The position numbers were made by a program, and so were the translations under genes. From Thioclava sediminum (lineage in GTDB: Bacteria > Pseudomonadota > Alphaproteobacteria > Rhodobacterales > Rhodobacteraceae), in contig NZ_MPZV01000005.1 of assembly GCF_002020355.1 (NCBI RefSeq), positions 186,001 through 250,000 of the forward strand: a stretch of 64,000 nt of DNA. The letters are read 5' to 3'. Below, one piece after another: positions 1-9,134 of this stretch. Below the pieces are notes generated by a model, which saw nothing but the letters and a program-made list of their open reading frames with translations, was not told where the DNA came from and did not search any database. How positions within the stretch are numbered: the first letter of the stretch is position 1; every line of letters begins with the position of its first letter.

Positions 1-1
1 C

Positions 2-1039
2 CGCGAGGCGCTCAACGAAGACCTGCGCGCGACGGGGCTGTTCTTCCCGGTCGATCCGGGCGCGAATGCTTCGCTTGGCGGGATGGCGGCGACCCGGGCG
101 AGCGGGACGACGACGGTGGGCTATGGCTCGATGCGCGACAATGTGGCGGCGCTGGAAGTGGTGCTGGCCGACGGTCGCATCATCCGCACCGGCAGCCGCG
201 CGAAGAAATCCTCGGCAGGCTACGATCTGACCGCGCTGATGGTGGGCTCGGAAGGCACGCTCGGGATCATCACCGAGCTGACGCTGCGCCTGCATGGCCA
301 GCCCGAGGCGATCTCGTCTGCGGTCTGTGCCTTCGACACGCTGGAAGCGGCGGTCGAGACGGTGCAGATGACGATCCAGATGGGCATCCCGACGGCGCGG
401 ATCGAATTCGTCGACGACCTGACCGCGCAGATTTTCAACGAGGCGAACGGCACGCATTTCCCCGCCAAGCCGCATCTGATGATCGAGTTTCACGGCTCGG
501 AAACCGGCGTGGCCGAGGCCTCGGAACGCTTCGGCGAAGTGGTGGCAGAGATGGGCGGGGCCGATTTCCAATGGGCCACCACCACCGAGGATCGCAACCG
601 CCTGTGGAAGATGCGCCACGGCGCCTACCCCGCCACGATCGCGCATCGCCCCGGCTGCATGGGGCTGGTGACCGATATCTGCGTCCCGATCTCGCGACTG
701 GCCGAGGCCGTGGCCGCGACCAAGCATGACATCCTCGAAGCCGGGCTGATCGGCCCCGTGGTGGGCCATGTCGGCGACGGGAATTTCCACTCGGTCCTGC
801 TGCTCGATCCCGAGGATAAGGACGAGTTCAAACGCGCCAAGCAAGTGGCCGCGAAGATGGCCGAACGTGCGCTGGAGATGCAGGGCACCGTCACCGGCGA
901 GCACGGTATCGGCATGGGCAAGATGGGCTATATGCGCGGCGAGCATGGCGCCGGCTGGGACGTGATGGGCCAGATCAAGCGCGCGCTCGACCCGCAGAAC
1001 ATTCTCAATCCCGGCAAACTGGTGGAGCAGGACGAATGA
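2..1039 (+). CDS. FAD-linked oxidase, D-lactate/glycolate dehydrogenase family (5' truncated by window)
   Basis: The frame is already open at base 2, so the N-terminal part of the FAD-binding PCMH domain lies outside the window. The visible part begins with the glycine/alanine-rich stretch PGANASLGGMAATRASG, typical of the FAD-binding half of D-lactate dehydrogenase (cytochrome) and GlcD. Later come GHVGDGNFH and GEHGIGMGK, the conserved His-containing motifs of the FAD-oxidase C-terminal domain. The enzyme would oxidise a 2-hydroxy acid, probably D-lactate, and pass electrons to the respiratory chain; the exact substrate cannot be read from sequence. The stop overlaps the next start by four bases (ATGA). 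Confidence 0.88.
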   Translation, partial: REALNEDLRATGLFFPVDPGANASLGGMAATRASGTTTVGYGSMRDNVAALEVVLADGRIIRTGSRAKKSSAGYDLTALMVGSEGTLGIITELTLRLHGQPEAISSAVCAFDTLEAAVETVQMTIQMGIPTARIEFVDDLTAQIFNEANGTHFPAKPHLMIEFHGSETGVAEASERFGEVVAEMGGADFQWATTTEDRNRLWKMRHGAYPATIAHRPGCMGLVTDICVPISRLAEAVAATKHDILEAGLIGPVVGHVGDGNFHSVLLLDPEDKDEFKRAKQVAAKMAERALEMQGTVTGEHGIGMGKMGYMRGEHGAGWDVMGQIKRALDPQNILNPGKLVEQDE

Positions 1040-1428
1040 GCTTCGAAACCCCGGACGCGCTGCCGCGCGCCTTTGCGAAAGCCTGGGGCGCGCGCGATGC
1101 GCAGGCGCTTGCGGGCTTCTTCGCGGAAGATGCCGATTTCATCTCGCTCACCGGCGGGATCGCCTCGGGCCGCACCCAGATCGCGGAACTGTTCGCAGGC
1201 GAACTCGCCGGCGCCTTCTCGCGCGCGCGGCTGGTGACCGGCAAGGCCAAATCGCGCGCCGTCGGCGCCGAGGCCGCAGTCGTCCTCCAACGCTTCGTCC
1301 TGACCGGGATCATCACCGAAAACGGCGCGGATGCGGGGCGGATCGGCTGCACGCTGGCCGCAACGCTTGGGCTGACGCCAGCGGGCTGGGAAATCGTCGC
1401 CGCGCAATTCGTGGTGGAGGCGGGGTAA
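1036..1428 (+). CDS. SgcJ/EcaC-like (SnoaL/DUF4440 fold) small protein
   Basis: A 130-residue protein beginning with a helix (AFAKAWGARDAQALAGFFAEDADFISL) broken here by the usual FAEDADF signature of SnoaL/NTF2-like proteins. No catalytic residues can be assigned, and members of this family range from isomerases to pure binding proteins. It overlaps the preceding dehydrogenase by four bases, so the two are translationally coupled. The fold assignment is fairly safe; the function is unknown. Confidence 0.7.
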   Translation: MSFETPDALPRAFAKAWGARDAQALAGFFAEDADFISLTGGIASGRTQIAELFAGELAGAFSRARLVTGKAKSRAVGAEAAVVLQRFVLTGIITENGADAGRIGCTLAATLGLTPAGWEIVAAQFVVEAG

Positions 1429-1472
1429 GACGCCGTATGGCGGCTCCCAGCCGCTTAACCTATGGTTGCGAC

Positions 1473-2453
1473 ATGGGAGAAATAAGACCAAGAATCGTCT
1501 TCGTTTGCAGCGACCGGCACCTCTCGCTGGGCAGCACCTTCATGCGCGCCCATCAGCTGATTGAACTGATTTCGCCCGAGCTTGGCGACGAGATCGATCT
1601 CTCCATTTCCCTCGCGCCACGCAAGTCGAAGCTTTGGGGCAAGATCGCGCGCCGTCTCTGGGCCGCACGCCAACCCGAAGACGCGATCTTCTTCGTCACG
1701 AAAAGCGCCCTGCCCGTGCTGCGCCCCGAGGTCGCCGCGATCTTGAAAAAACGCGGCGGGACAATTTGCGCCGACTATGTCGATGGCGATCTCGACCGGC
1801 TTTTGTCGCCCGCCGCCGATCTGCACATCGCAAGCGCGTACCAATCCGAGCGTCAGCTGGTCGACCTTATCGCTGAGCGGAACGCCGGCGGTCCCCGCTT
1901 TTCGTCCAAAGTCCACACAATCCTGCACGGCCCCGATATTCGCCTCGCCAATCAGGCTGTACGCGCGCAGCAGGACACATTCCGCATGGTCTATTTCGGC
2001 GACCCGCTGAACTGCCAAATGAGCGAGGCACTGCGAGACAAGATCGACGTGCTCAACGCGGCCCATGCCGAAGATTTCGAGGCCACATTCGAGGCGCTCG
2101 GAGACTACAGCGCGCATTACTGCGTCCGCCCCGACGCGCAAGGCAGCCGCGTGACGAAACCATTCACCAAGGGGATGATCGCCGCCGCCTGCGGAGCCGT
2201 TCCGCTGGTGAACCGCTCGGTGCCCGATGCCGAAGCGCTGCTTGGCGCGGACTATCCCTATTTCACCGAAGACGACAGCGACACGGCGGTAGAAGCGGCA
2301 TTCCAGAAGATGGCCGCCGAGTTCGGCCGGCCAAACTGGACACAGGCCCTGAGCGCGACACAGGGGATGGCTGCGCGTGTTTCCGCCCCCGCCATTGCTG
2401 AAAGATTCAGAGAACTCGTGAAAATCGCGCGCGGGAGCGTGTTTTCACTTTGA
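1473..2453 (+). CDS. Putative GT-B-like glycosyltransferase, unrecognised family
   Basis: 326 residues from the ATG at 1473; an in-frame ATG at 1437 would add 12 residues (MAAPSRLTYGCD) that do not look like part of the fold. It opens with RPRIVFVCSDR, a Rossmann first strand. Near residues 245-270 it has KPFTKGMIAAACGAVPLVN, which resembles the donor-binding segment of GT4-type glycosyltransferases, including the small-residue run preceding a retained acidic region. No signal peptide or membrane segment is visible. The next gene, another glycosyltransferase-like protein, follows 34 bases later, so the two probably act on the same surface glycan. The assignment rests on pattern only. Confidence 0.45.
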   Translation: MGEIRPRIVFVCSDRHLSLGSTFMRAHQLIELISPELGDEIDLSISLAPRKSKLWGKIARRLWAARQPEDAIFFVTKSALPVLRPEVAAILKKRGGTICADYVDGDLDRLLSPAADLHIASAYQSERQLVDLIAERNAGGPRFSSKVHTILHGPDIRLANQAVRAQQDTFRMVYFGDPLNCQMSEALRDKIDVLNAAHAEDFEATFEALGDYSAHYCVRPDAQGSRVTKPFTKGMIAAACGAVPLVNRSVPDAEALLGADYPYFTEDDSDTAVEAAFQKMAAEFGRPNWTQALSATQGMAARVSAPAIAERFRELVKIARGSVFSL

Positions 2454-2487
2454 GCCGAGTGGTGCTTTGGATAAGGGGAATGACATC

Positions 2488-3276
2488 ATGACCCCCAGTT
2501 CATCCTCTTCAGATCGGCCAAGGGTTGTCGTCTATACGGCCATAATCGACGATTACGACCTACCCCTGCCTCCGCGCCAGTCCGATCCGGACGTCGACTA
2601 TATTCTACTGTCCAACACCCCCATGCCCAAGGCGCGTGGCTGGACCGTCCGGCCGCTTCCCGAACCGGCCCGTGACCTGCCCTCGGGCGATGCGAACCGG
2701 TGGTGCAAAATGTTCGCGCATGAGATTTTCCCTGAATACGGCTATTCGGTCTATCTCGACGGGAACATTCGGATCGTCAGCGACCTCAAGGCCTTGCGCG
2801 ATGAATTCATCGCCTCGCATGCCGCGATCGGGCTGTTCAAACACCCGACGCGGTCCACCATTGACGAGGAATGCACCGAACTGTGCGCCTCCCCCCGCTT
2901 CTCGCCCGAGGAAAAGGCTGCGATGCTTGCGCAGCTAAACCGGTATCGCGGGGATATGCCGACCGGGTGCGGCGTGCCGCTCTCCGAAAACAGCATCATC
3001 TTCCGCAACCATCGAGCCACCAATCTCGCGCCGGCGATGCAACTCTGGTGGGAGGAATATCGTCACAACTCGAAGCGCGATCAGCTGGCCTTGCCGTGGG
3101 TGCTGCAAAAGGTCGATCTATCGGTCCACCGGTGGGATTGGTCCTTCCGTCACCCGAACCCGCATTTCATCCGGATGCCGCATTTCAGCGGCCGCTCCGG
3201 CGGGGCGTTTTCGGTCGCGCGTTACTATCTCTCGATGCATCGCAAGACACTGCGCAACCGGCTGAAAGCCCGGTAG
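2488..3276 (+). CDS. DUF616 / TOD1-MUCI70-like glycosyltransferase-domain protein
   Basis: 262 residues. The start at 2488 has a clear ribosome site (AAGGGG, about 7 bases upstream), better than the in-frame TTG at 2467. The N-terminal strand VVVYTAIIDDYD, the motif CKMFAHEIFPEY with SVYLDGNI, and the late HRWDWSFRHPNPH are characteristic of DUF616 proteins, which are related to bacterial and plant glycosyltransferases. YLDGNI takes the place of the metal-binding D-x-D of GT-A enzymes. A cytoplasmic transferase that adds sugar to a polysaccharide or glycoprotein is likely; donor and acceptor are unknown. Confidence 0.65.
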   Translation: MTPSSSSSDRPRVVVYTAIIDDYDLPLPPRQSDPDVDYILLSNTPMPKARGWTVRPLPEPARDLPSGDANRWCKMFAHEIFPEYGYSVYLDGNIRIVSDLKALRDEFIASHAAIGLFKHPTRSTIDEECTELCASPRFSPEEKAAMLAQLNRYRGDMPTGCGVPLSENSIIFRNHRATNLAPAMQLWWEEYRHNSKRDQLALPWVLQKVDLSVHRWDWSFRHPNPHFIRMPHFSGRSGGAFSVARYYLSMHRKTLRNRLKAR

Positions 3277-3308
3277 GCGGACCACCACGAAACACGCGCG
3301 ACCGACGC

Positions 3309-4958
3309 TTAACCCTTCAGCAAATCCAGTGCCGCCGCCTTCGCGGCTTCGGTGACTTCGGCGCCTGCGATCATGCGGGCGATTTCGTCGGTGCGCTCGG
3401 CTGTGGCCAGTGCGCGGACTTCGGAGGTGGTCATGTCGTTGTTGACCGATTTCGCGACCCGGAAATGGGTCGCGCCGCGGGCGGCGACCTGCGGGGAATG
3501 GGTGACGACGAGGACCTGCGCGCCCTCAGCGAGCTTCGCGAGACGACGGCCCACGGCATCGGCGGTGGCTCCGCCCACGCCGCGGTCGATCTCGTCGAAG
3601 ATCAGGGTCAGCGTATCGGCACCGCGCGCGAGCACGACTTTGAGCGCAAGCAGGAAGCGTGACAGCTCGCCGCCCGACGCGATCTTGTTGAGCGGCCCTG
3701 CCGGTGCGCCGGGGTTGGTGGCGACGGTGAAGCGCACGGTATCGGTGCCCTCGGCACCGGGCTCGCCCTCCGACAGCCGCGTCTCGAACACGGCGCGATC
3801 CATCTTCAGCGGCGCCAATTCGCCCGCCATCGCGGCATCGAGCTGCCCTGCAGCCTCGGTACGCGCCTTCGACAATGCGGCGGCGGCTTTGTCATAGGTC
3901 GCGCCTGCTTTCGCGAGCTCAGCTTCCAGCGCGCCGATCCCTTCCTCGCCTGCATCCAAGGCAGCCAGCTTCTCGCGCAGGCCTTCGGCGAAATCGGCCA
4001 GTTCATCGGCGAGCACACCGTGTTTGCGCGCAAGACCTCGGATCGCGAACAGACGTTCCTCGCAGGCCTCCAAGGCATGGGGATCGAAATCGAGCGCATC
4101 CAGCGCGGTCTCCACGCCCTGCGCCGCCTCACCCAGCTCGAGGAAGGCGCGTTCCAAGGCCTCCAGCGGCGCGTCGAGACGCCCCTCGGCCCGGTCCGCA
4201 GCGCCCTGCAGCCAGCGATCGGCGTCGCGCATCATCCCCTCCGCCCCTTCCGGGCCGAGGGCGGCAAAGGCGCGCGCCACATCCTCGCGGATTTTCGCGG
4301 CGCCCTGCATCAGGCGGCGCTGGCTGTCGAGCTCGGCTTCCTCGCCGGGTTTCGGATCGAGCGTGTCGAATTCCTTCACCGCATAGCGCAGGAATTCTTC
4401 CTCCTCCTTCACCGCAGCGAGAGAACTCCGCGCCGCCTCCAGCTTGCGCGCAGCCGCCGCCCGCGCTTTCCACGCCGCGCGGGTGGCCTCCAGCAGATCG
4501 GAATGGCCCGCGAAGGCATCGAGCAGCGCCCGGTGGCCGCGTTCGTTGAGCAGGCCGCCATCGTCGGATTGGCCGTGCAGCTCCACCAGCGAGGCGGAGA
4601 CCTGCCGCAGCACGTCACCGGACGCCCGGCGATCGTTGATCCACGCGGTCTTGCGGCCGTCGCGCGCATTTACCCGGCGCAGGATCAATTCGTCCGAGAC
4701 GGGGATGCCCGCTTCGGCCAGCACTTCGCGTGCGGGGTGATCGGTGGGCAACTCGAACACAGCCGTCACCTCGCCCTGATCGGCGCCCTGACGCACGAGT
4801 TCGGCCCGGCCGCGCCAGCCCAGCACGAAGCCCAGACAATCAAGCAGAATCGATTTGCCCGCCCCGGTCTCACCGGTCAGCACATTGAGGCCGGGGCCGA
4901 AGTCCAGCTCCAGCCTCTCGATAATCAGAATGTCGCGGATATCCAGCGAATGTAGCAT
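3309..4958 (-). CDS. recN: DNA repair protein RecN
   Basis: 549 residues, the normal size for RecN, an SMC-like ATPase that holds DNA ends together during double-strand-break repair. The Walker A motif GETGAGKSILLD lies near residue 30, followed by long coiled-coil segments (about 160-380). The C-terminal lobe carries the signature ASGGELSRFLLALK and the Walker B LIFDEIDRGVGG. The gene lies 21 bases downstream of bamD, the arrangement usual in Rhodobacteraceae. Confidence 0.97.
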   Translation of the reverse strand: MLHSLDIRDILIIERLELDFGPGLNVLTGETGAGKSILLDCLGFVLGWRGRAELVRQGADQGEVTAVFELPTDHPAREVLAEAGIPVSDELILRRVNARDGRKTAWINDRRASGDVLRQVSASLVELHGQSDDGGLLNERGHRALLDAFAGHSDLLEATRAAWKARAAAARKLEAARSSLAAVKEEEEFLRYAVKEFDTLDPKPGEEAELDSQRRLMQGAAKIREDVARAFAALGPEGAEGMMRDADRWLQGAADRAEGRLDAPLEALERAFLELGEAAQGVETALDALDFDPHALEACEERLFAIRGLARKHGVLADELADFAEGLREKLAALDAGEEGIGALEAELAKAGATYDKAAAALSKARTEAAGQLDAAMAGELAPLKMDRAVFETRLSEGEPGAEGTDTVRFTVATNPGAPAGPLNKIASGGELSRFLLALKVVLARGADTLTLIFDEIDRGVGGATADAVGRRLAKLAEGAQVLVVTHSPQVAARGATHFRVAKSVNNDMTTSEVRALATAERTDEIARMIAGAEVTEAAKAAALDLLKG

Positions 4959-4979
4959 TTCAGACCATGAGGGCCCCGA

Positions 4980-5840
4980 TCAGAGCCACTTGCCCTGAAC
5001 CACCTGACGATACACGCTGGACAGCCATCCGTTGCCCTTCGCCTCGGGCTTCAACCCACGCTTTTGCAGCAGGTTGAAAGCGTCCTGATAGAAGGGCGAG
5101 GACTGGAAGTTGTGGCCGAGGATCGCGCCTGCGGTCTGGGCCTGATCGGTGATGCCGAGTGCCAGATAAGCCTCCACCAGACGTTCCAGCGCCTCGGGCG
5201 TGTGGCTCGTCGTTTGGAATTGCTCCACCACCACGCGGAAGCGGTTGATCGCCGCGGTGTAGTTGCCGCGCTTGAGGTAGTAACGCCCGATCTCCATCTC
5301 CTTGCCCGCGAGGTGGTCGAAGGCGAGGTCGAATTTCAGGATCGCCGACTGGGCATATTCCGAATCCGGGTATTTCTCGATCACGTCGCGCAGCGCCTGC
5401 AGCGCCTGGAAGGTCAGGCCCTGATCGCGGCCGACCTCGTCGATCTGATCGTAATAGCTGAGCGCCAGAAGATATTGCGCATAGGCCGCATCTTCGTCGC
5501 CGGGATAGGTGTCGAGGAATCGCTGCGCCGAAGCGCGGGCTTCTTCGTAATTCTTCGCCTTATGCTGGGCATAGGCTTCCATGATCAACGCGCGCTTGGC
5601 CCATTGCGAATAGGGGTAAAGCCGCTCGACCTCGGAGAAATACTTCAGCGCGGTATTGGGGCGGCGCGGATTGCCGACCTCCAGCTCGTATTCGCCACGC
5701 TCGTAGATTTGCTTGGCCGTGAAGTTTTCGAGGTTCGGTGCTTTGTTCGGGTCAGTACCGCAGGCGGAAAGCGCCATTACAAGACCAAGAGCCCCGAGTT
5801 TCGCTGCCGCCAGTTTGCCGCGCGCCATGCCCTGCCCCAT
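4980..5840 (-). CDS. bamD: Outer membrane protein assembly factor BamD
   Basis: A lipoprotein of the BAM complex that folds beta-barrel proteins into the outer membrane. The N-terminus has a signal peptide ending in the lipobox LSAC followed by GTDPNK. The rest is tetratricopeptide-like helices (for example ERGEYELEVGNPRRPNTALKY split over a TPR, and YAQYLLALSYY). I prefer the ATG at 5840 or 5828 over the upstream ATG at 5879, because the extra residues precede a complete signal peptide; 5840 and 5828 cannot be separated with certainty. It lies between lpxC and recN, all on one strand. Confidence 0.95.
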   Translation of the reverse strand: MGQGMARGKLAAAKLGALGLVMALSACGTDPNKAPNLENFTAKQIYERGEYELEVGNPRRPNTALKYFSEVERLYPYSQWAKRALIMEAYAQHKAKNYEEARASAQRFLDTYPGDEDAAYAQYLLALSYYDQIDEVGRDQGLTFQALQALRDVIEKYPDSEYAQSAILKFDLAFDHLAGKEMEIGRYYLKRGNYTAAINRFRVVVEQFQTTSHTPEALERLVEAYLALGITDQAQTAGAILGHNFQSSPFYQDAFNLLQKRGLKPEAKGNGWLSSVYRQVVQGKWL

Positions 5841-6007
5841 CCCTCTTTCGTTGCCGGAGAAAGGCCCCGGACCCGTCAATCACTACCCCGTTTCGGAGGC
5901 CGTTCGGCATGTCCTAGCATAGAAAAATCCGGGGCGCAAAATGCCTTTGCGGGTTTTGACGCCCCTTTTCCCGATGCCCGCGAACCCGTGACCGGGCCGC
6001 GATGCAT

Positions 6008-6928
6008 TCAGGCCGATGCCAGTGCCGCTGCCGAGCATACACCAGCGCCGGGCAAGCTGTAAGCCTGCGCGGGCGAACAGGTTTCCCAGCACCACGCATC
6101 GGGGCGCTCGAACAACGCCCGCAGAAGCTGGTTGGTCATCGCGTGACCCGCGCGGTTGCCACGATAGCGACCGAGGATCGGCGCGCCCGCAAGCGCGAGA
6201 TCGCCAAGCGCATCGAGCATCTTGTGGCGCACGGGTTCATCCGCGTGACGCAGACCGCCGGGGCTGAGCACCTTGTCGCCATCGACGACCACGGCATTCT
6301 CGAAAGTGCCGCCGAGGCTGAGCCCTTTCTCGCGCATCGCGTCGACATCGGCGAGACGGCAGAAGGTGCGGCTGTCCATCAACTCGCGCACGAAGGCGCC
6401 ATTGGCCATCTTGAGGCGCTTGCTCTGACGACCGATCGCGGCGTCGGTGAAGTCGATCGCAAAATCGATCTCGAGGCCCGCGGCAGGTTCGATGCGCGCC
6501 ACGGCCTGACCGTTGCGCACTTCGACCGGCTTGAGAATGCGGATCGCGCGCAGTTCAGCGGCAAGCTCACGCAAACCAGCCGCGCGGAACGCCGCGACGA
6601 ACTGGGCCGAAGACCCGTCGAGGATCGGCACTTCCGGCCCGTCCAGCGAGATCAGCGCATTGTGGATGCCCGAGCCCACGAGAGCCGCCATCAGGTGCTC
6701 GATCGTGGAGACCTGAACGCCGTCCTCGTTTTCGATCAGCGTGCAGAGCGTCGCGCTCGGCACGTTGCTCCACAAAGCGGGCACACGCGGGTTCACGCCG
6801 GACACATCGGTGCGACGGAACACGATCCCATGGCCCGCAGGCGCCGGATGCACATGCATCTCGACCGGGGCGCCCGAATGGAGCCCAACGCCGGAAAAGG
6901 CCACGGATTTGGCAAGCGTCGTCTGCAC
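6008..6928 (-). CDS. lpxC: UDP-3-O-acyl-N-acetylglucosamine deacetylase LpxC
   Basis: Catalyses the committed zinc-dependent deacetylation step of lipid A synthesis in the cytoplasm. About 306 residues from a GTG at 6928 with GAGG just upstream, giving the usual N-terminus VQTTLAKSV..FSGVGLHSG; an ATG at 6970 would add 14 atypical residues. Zinc ligands and catalytic residues are visible in STIEHLMAAL and in the HKMLDALGDLALAG block, and the last catalytic His lies in GNRAGHAMTNQ. Position next to ftsZ is the common proteobacterial arrangement. Confidence 0.95.
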   Translation of the reverse strand: MQTTLAKSVAFSGVGLHSGAPVEMHVHPAPAGHGIVFRRTDVSGVNPRVPALWSNVPSATLCTLIENEDGVQVSTIEHLMAALVGSGIHNALISLDGPEVPILDGSSAQFVAAFRAAGLRELAAELRAIRILKPVEVRNGQAVARIEPAAGLEIDFAIDFTDAAIGRQSKRLKMANGAFVRELMDSRTFCRLADVDAMREKGLSLGGTFENAVVVDGDKVLSPGGLRHADEPVRHKMLDALGDLALAGAPILGRYRGNRAGHAMTNQLLRALFERPDAWCWETCSPAQAYSLPGAGVCSAAALASA

Positions 6929-7104
6929 GATAACCTCACAACTTTTTTCTCTGGCGATCCACGAACACACGGGTCCGAGAGCCGCAGCATCAGTTAGTCA
7001 GAGAAGGCGGGGTTAACAATTCACTCTTTGTAACGGCCTGAAACATTGCGACCGTGATCTGGCGGAAGGCCGCGCAGAAGCACATAAAGCCCTGATATAG
7101 AATG

Positions 7105-7133
7105 AAAAAAGGCCCGCTCTCGCGGACCTTTTT
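7105..7133 (-). terminator. Intrinsic terminator downstream of ftsZ
   Basis: Read on the minus strand, a GC stem (AAGGTCCGC / GCGGGCCTT with a GAGA loop and one mismatch) runs into a T-tract, 29 bases after the ftsZ stop codon. It separates ftsZ from lpxC, so lpxC probably has its own promoter in the 230-base gap before 6928. Confidence 0.75.
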
Positions 7134-7161
7134 CGGCGTTTCGTGAAGCCTTTGTGACCGA

Positions 7162-8865
7162 TTAATTCGCCTGACGGCGCAGGAAGGCCGGGATCTCGAT
7201 GCGATCTTGATCCTCGGATTGCTCGTCATCATAGGCCTCGGCGCGCGGCTGAGCGGTCTGCGGACGCGGCTGTTGGGGCTGCGGCGCGGGCTGCTGCGGA
7301 GCGTGCTGCTGGGGCGCGTGGCCCTGCTCGGCATGGCCGTGGCCGGTCATGCGATTGATCAGCGAGTTGATGCCAAAGCGCGGACGCTCTGCCTGCGGCT
7401 GCGGTTGCGGCTGCTGCGGTGCGGCCGGGCGAGTCGCCGCCATCGGACGCTGCGCGGGCGCGCTCGACGGAGCCTTGTTCACCGCCGCCTCGAGACGACG
7501 CAGGGCTTCCGGCGACGGGGTGCCGGGCTGACGCGGACGCGGTGCGACATAGTCATGCGCGCCGTCTTCGACATGCAGATCCTGCGCGGGTGCAGGCTGC
7601 GGACGATAGGCCGGCGGCGGCAGGTCGTCAGCGGCTTCCTGAGCGCGCGGCTGCTCCATCGTGGCGCGAGCTGCGGGCGCGTCGAACAGGGTCCGCTCTT
7701 GTGCGGTCTGCTGCGGCTGCGGCGCGGGCTGCGGGGCTGCCTGAGCGGCCGGTGCCTGCTGCGGCGCGGGCTGCGGAGCCGGTGCGGGCTGCGGCGCCGG
7801 AGCAGGCGCATGCTCGATGGTGGCCTCGGCTGCGGTTTCCGCGGGCTTCAGCGGCTCGGCGAGCGAGCGGCGCGGCACCGGGACTTCCGCCGGGGTGGCC
7901 AGCGCATCTATACCGGTCGCGACCACGGAGACACGCATCGCGCCTTCCATGTCGGGGTCCAGCGTCGAGCCGACGATGATGTTGGCATCCGCATCGACCT
8001 CTTCGCGAATGCGGTTCGCCGCTTCGTCGAGTTCGAAAAGCGTCAGGTCGTAGCCGCCGGTGATGTTGATCAGCACGCCCTTGGCGCCTGCCAGCGAAAT
8101 CTCGTCGAGGAGCGGGTTCGCGATGGCCTTCTCGGCGGCCTGAACCGCGCGATCTTCGCCCGTCGCCTCGCCGGTGCCCATCATCGCCTTGCCCATCTCG
8201 TCCATCACCGCACGCACGTCGGCGAAGTCGAGATTGATCAGGCCCGGACGGACCATCAGGTCGGTCACGCCTTTGACGCCCTGATACAGAACGTCGTCCG
8301 CCATCGAGAAGGCCTCGGTGAAGGTGGTCTTCTCGTTGGCCAGACGGAACAGGTTCTGGTTCGGAATGATGATCAGCGTGTCGACGACCTTCTGGAGCTC
8401 TTCGAGGCCCTGCTCGGCCTGACGCATCCGCTTGGAGCCTTCGAACTGGAAGGGCTTGGTCACGACGCCGACGGTCAGCACGCCCAGCTCACGCGCGGCC
8501 TGCGCGATGATCGGGGCCGCGCCGGTGCCGGTGCCGCCGCCCATGCCGGCGGTGATGAAGCACATGTGCGCGCCAGCGAGGTGATCGACGATCGCCTCGA
8601 TGCTTTCTTCGGCCGCGGCCGCGCCCACCGTGGGACGTGCACCTGCGCCCAGACCCTCGGTGACCTTGGTGCCCATCTGGACCCGGGCCTGCGACTTGGA
8701 CTGCTGCAGCGCCTGAGCGTCGGTATTCGCGACCACGAATTCCACGCCCTCAAGCTGCTGCTCGATCATGTTGTTGACCGCGTTTCCGCCCGCGCCCCCG
8801 ACGCCGAATACGGTGATCCGGGGCTTCAGGTCCTCGTGCTCTGACATCATCAAATTCAACGCCAT
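7162..8865 (-). CDS. ftsZ: Cell division protein FtsZ
   Basis: Tubulin-like GTPase that forms the division ring. The GTP-binding signature GGGTGTG lies at about residue 108, after [12 protein letters not shown]; the T7 loop [11 protein letters not shown] is intact. At 567 residues it is longer than the E. coli protein because of an Ala/Pro/Gln-rich linker (about residues 320-540). It ends with the conserved peptide [14 protein letters not shown], which binds FtsA and other partners. Long disordered linkers are normal in Alphaproteobacteria. It is separated from ftsA by 269 bases, implying a dedicated promoter. Confidence 0.98.
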   Translation of the reverse strand: MALNLMMSEHEDLKPRITVFGVGGAGGNAVNNMIEQQLEGVEFVVANTDAQALQQSKSQARVQMGTKVTEGLGAGARPTVGAAAAEESIEAIVDHLAGAHMCFITAGMGGGTGTGAAPIIAQAARELGVLTVGVVTKPFQFEGSKRMRQAEQGLEELQKVVDTLIIIPNQNLFRLANEKTTFTEAFSMADDVLYQGVKGVTDLMVRPGLINLDFADVRAVMDEMGKAMMGTGEATGEDRAVQAAEKAIANPLLDEISLAGAKGVLINITGGYDLTLFELDEAANRIREEVDADANIIVGSTLDPDMEGAMRVSVVATGIDALATPAEVPVPRRSLAEPLKPAETAAEATIEHAPAPAPQPAPAPQPAPQQAPAAQAAPQPAPQPQQTAQERTLFDAPAARATMEQPRAQEAADDLPPPAYRPQPAPAQDLHVEDGAHDYVAPRPRQPGTPSPEALRRLEAAVNKAPSSAPAQRPMAATRPAAPQQPQPQPQAERPRFGINSLINRMTGHGHAEQGHAPQQHAPQQPAPQPQQPRPQTAQPRAEAYDDEQSEDQDRIEIPAFLRRQAN

Positions 8866-8942
8866 GTGGTATGTCCGCCTGTTGTTGCTGCCCGACCCTG
8901 TCCCAGGCCGATTTCAATGGAAATTAGACCGATTTTAGCGAT

Positions 8943-9003
8943 GAATCGCCGCAGCGTCACGTAAAAAACCGCTTCGGACCACAAAATCTGGAGCTCCAGA
9001 TTC
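8943..9003. promoter_or_regulatory. ftsA-ftsZ intergenic control region with 18-bp palindrome and two GANTC sites
   Basis: The gap 8866-9134 between ftsA and ftsZ holds a perfect 18-bp palindrome (AATCTGGAGCTCCAGATT, 8985-9002) and two GANTC sites, GAATC at 8943-8947 and GATTC at 8999-9003, the second overlapping the palindrome. GANTC is the CcrM methylation target in Alphaproteobacteria. No T-run follows the palindrome, so it is not a terminator. Role inferred as ftsZ promoter control; no -10/-35 pair could be chosen with confidence. Confidence 0.5.
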
Positions 9004-9134
9004 CGTGACCAGCGGTATTTCGCGCAGACGTCAGCATATTGTGTGGATGATGCGGTCAGACCGCCGCCGCTACGCGAACTTGAACTTCGCGCGACAGGCG
9101 TCTGAGATCAGTCAATTTTCACTTTTGCAACATT

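Noticed and set aside
7207-8844. 545-codon open frame opposite ftsZ
   Set aside because: Mirror of ftsZ codon use; Arg/Leu-rich product without domains or a ribosome site.
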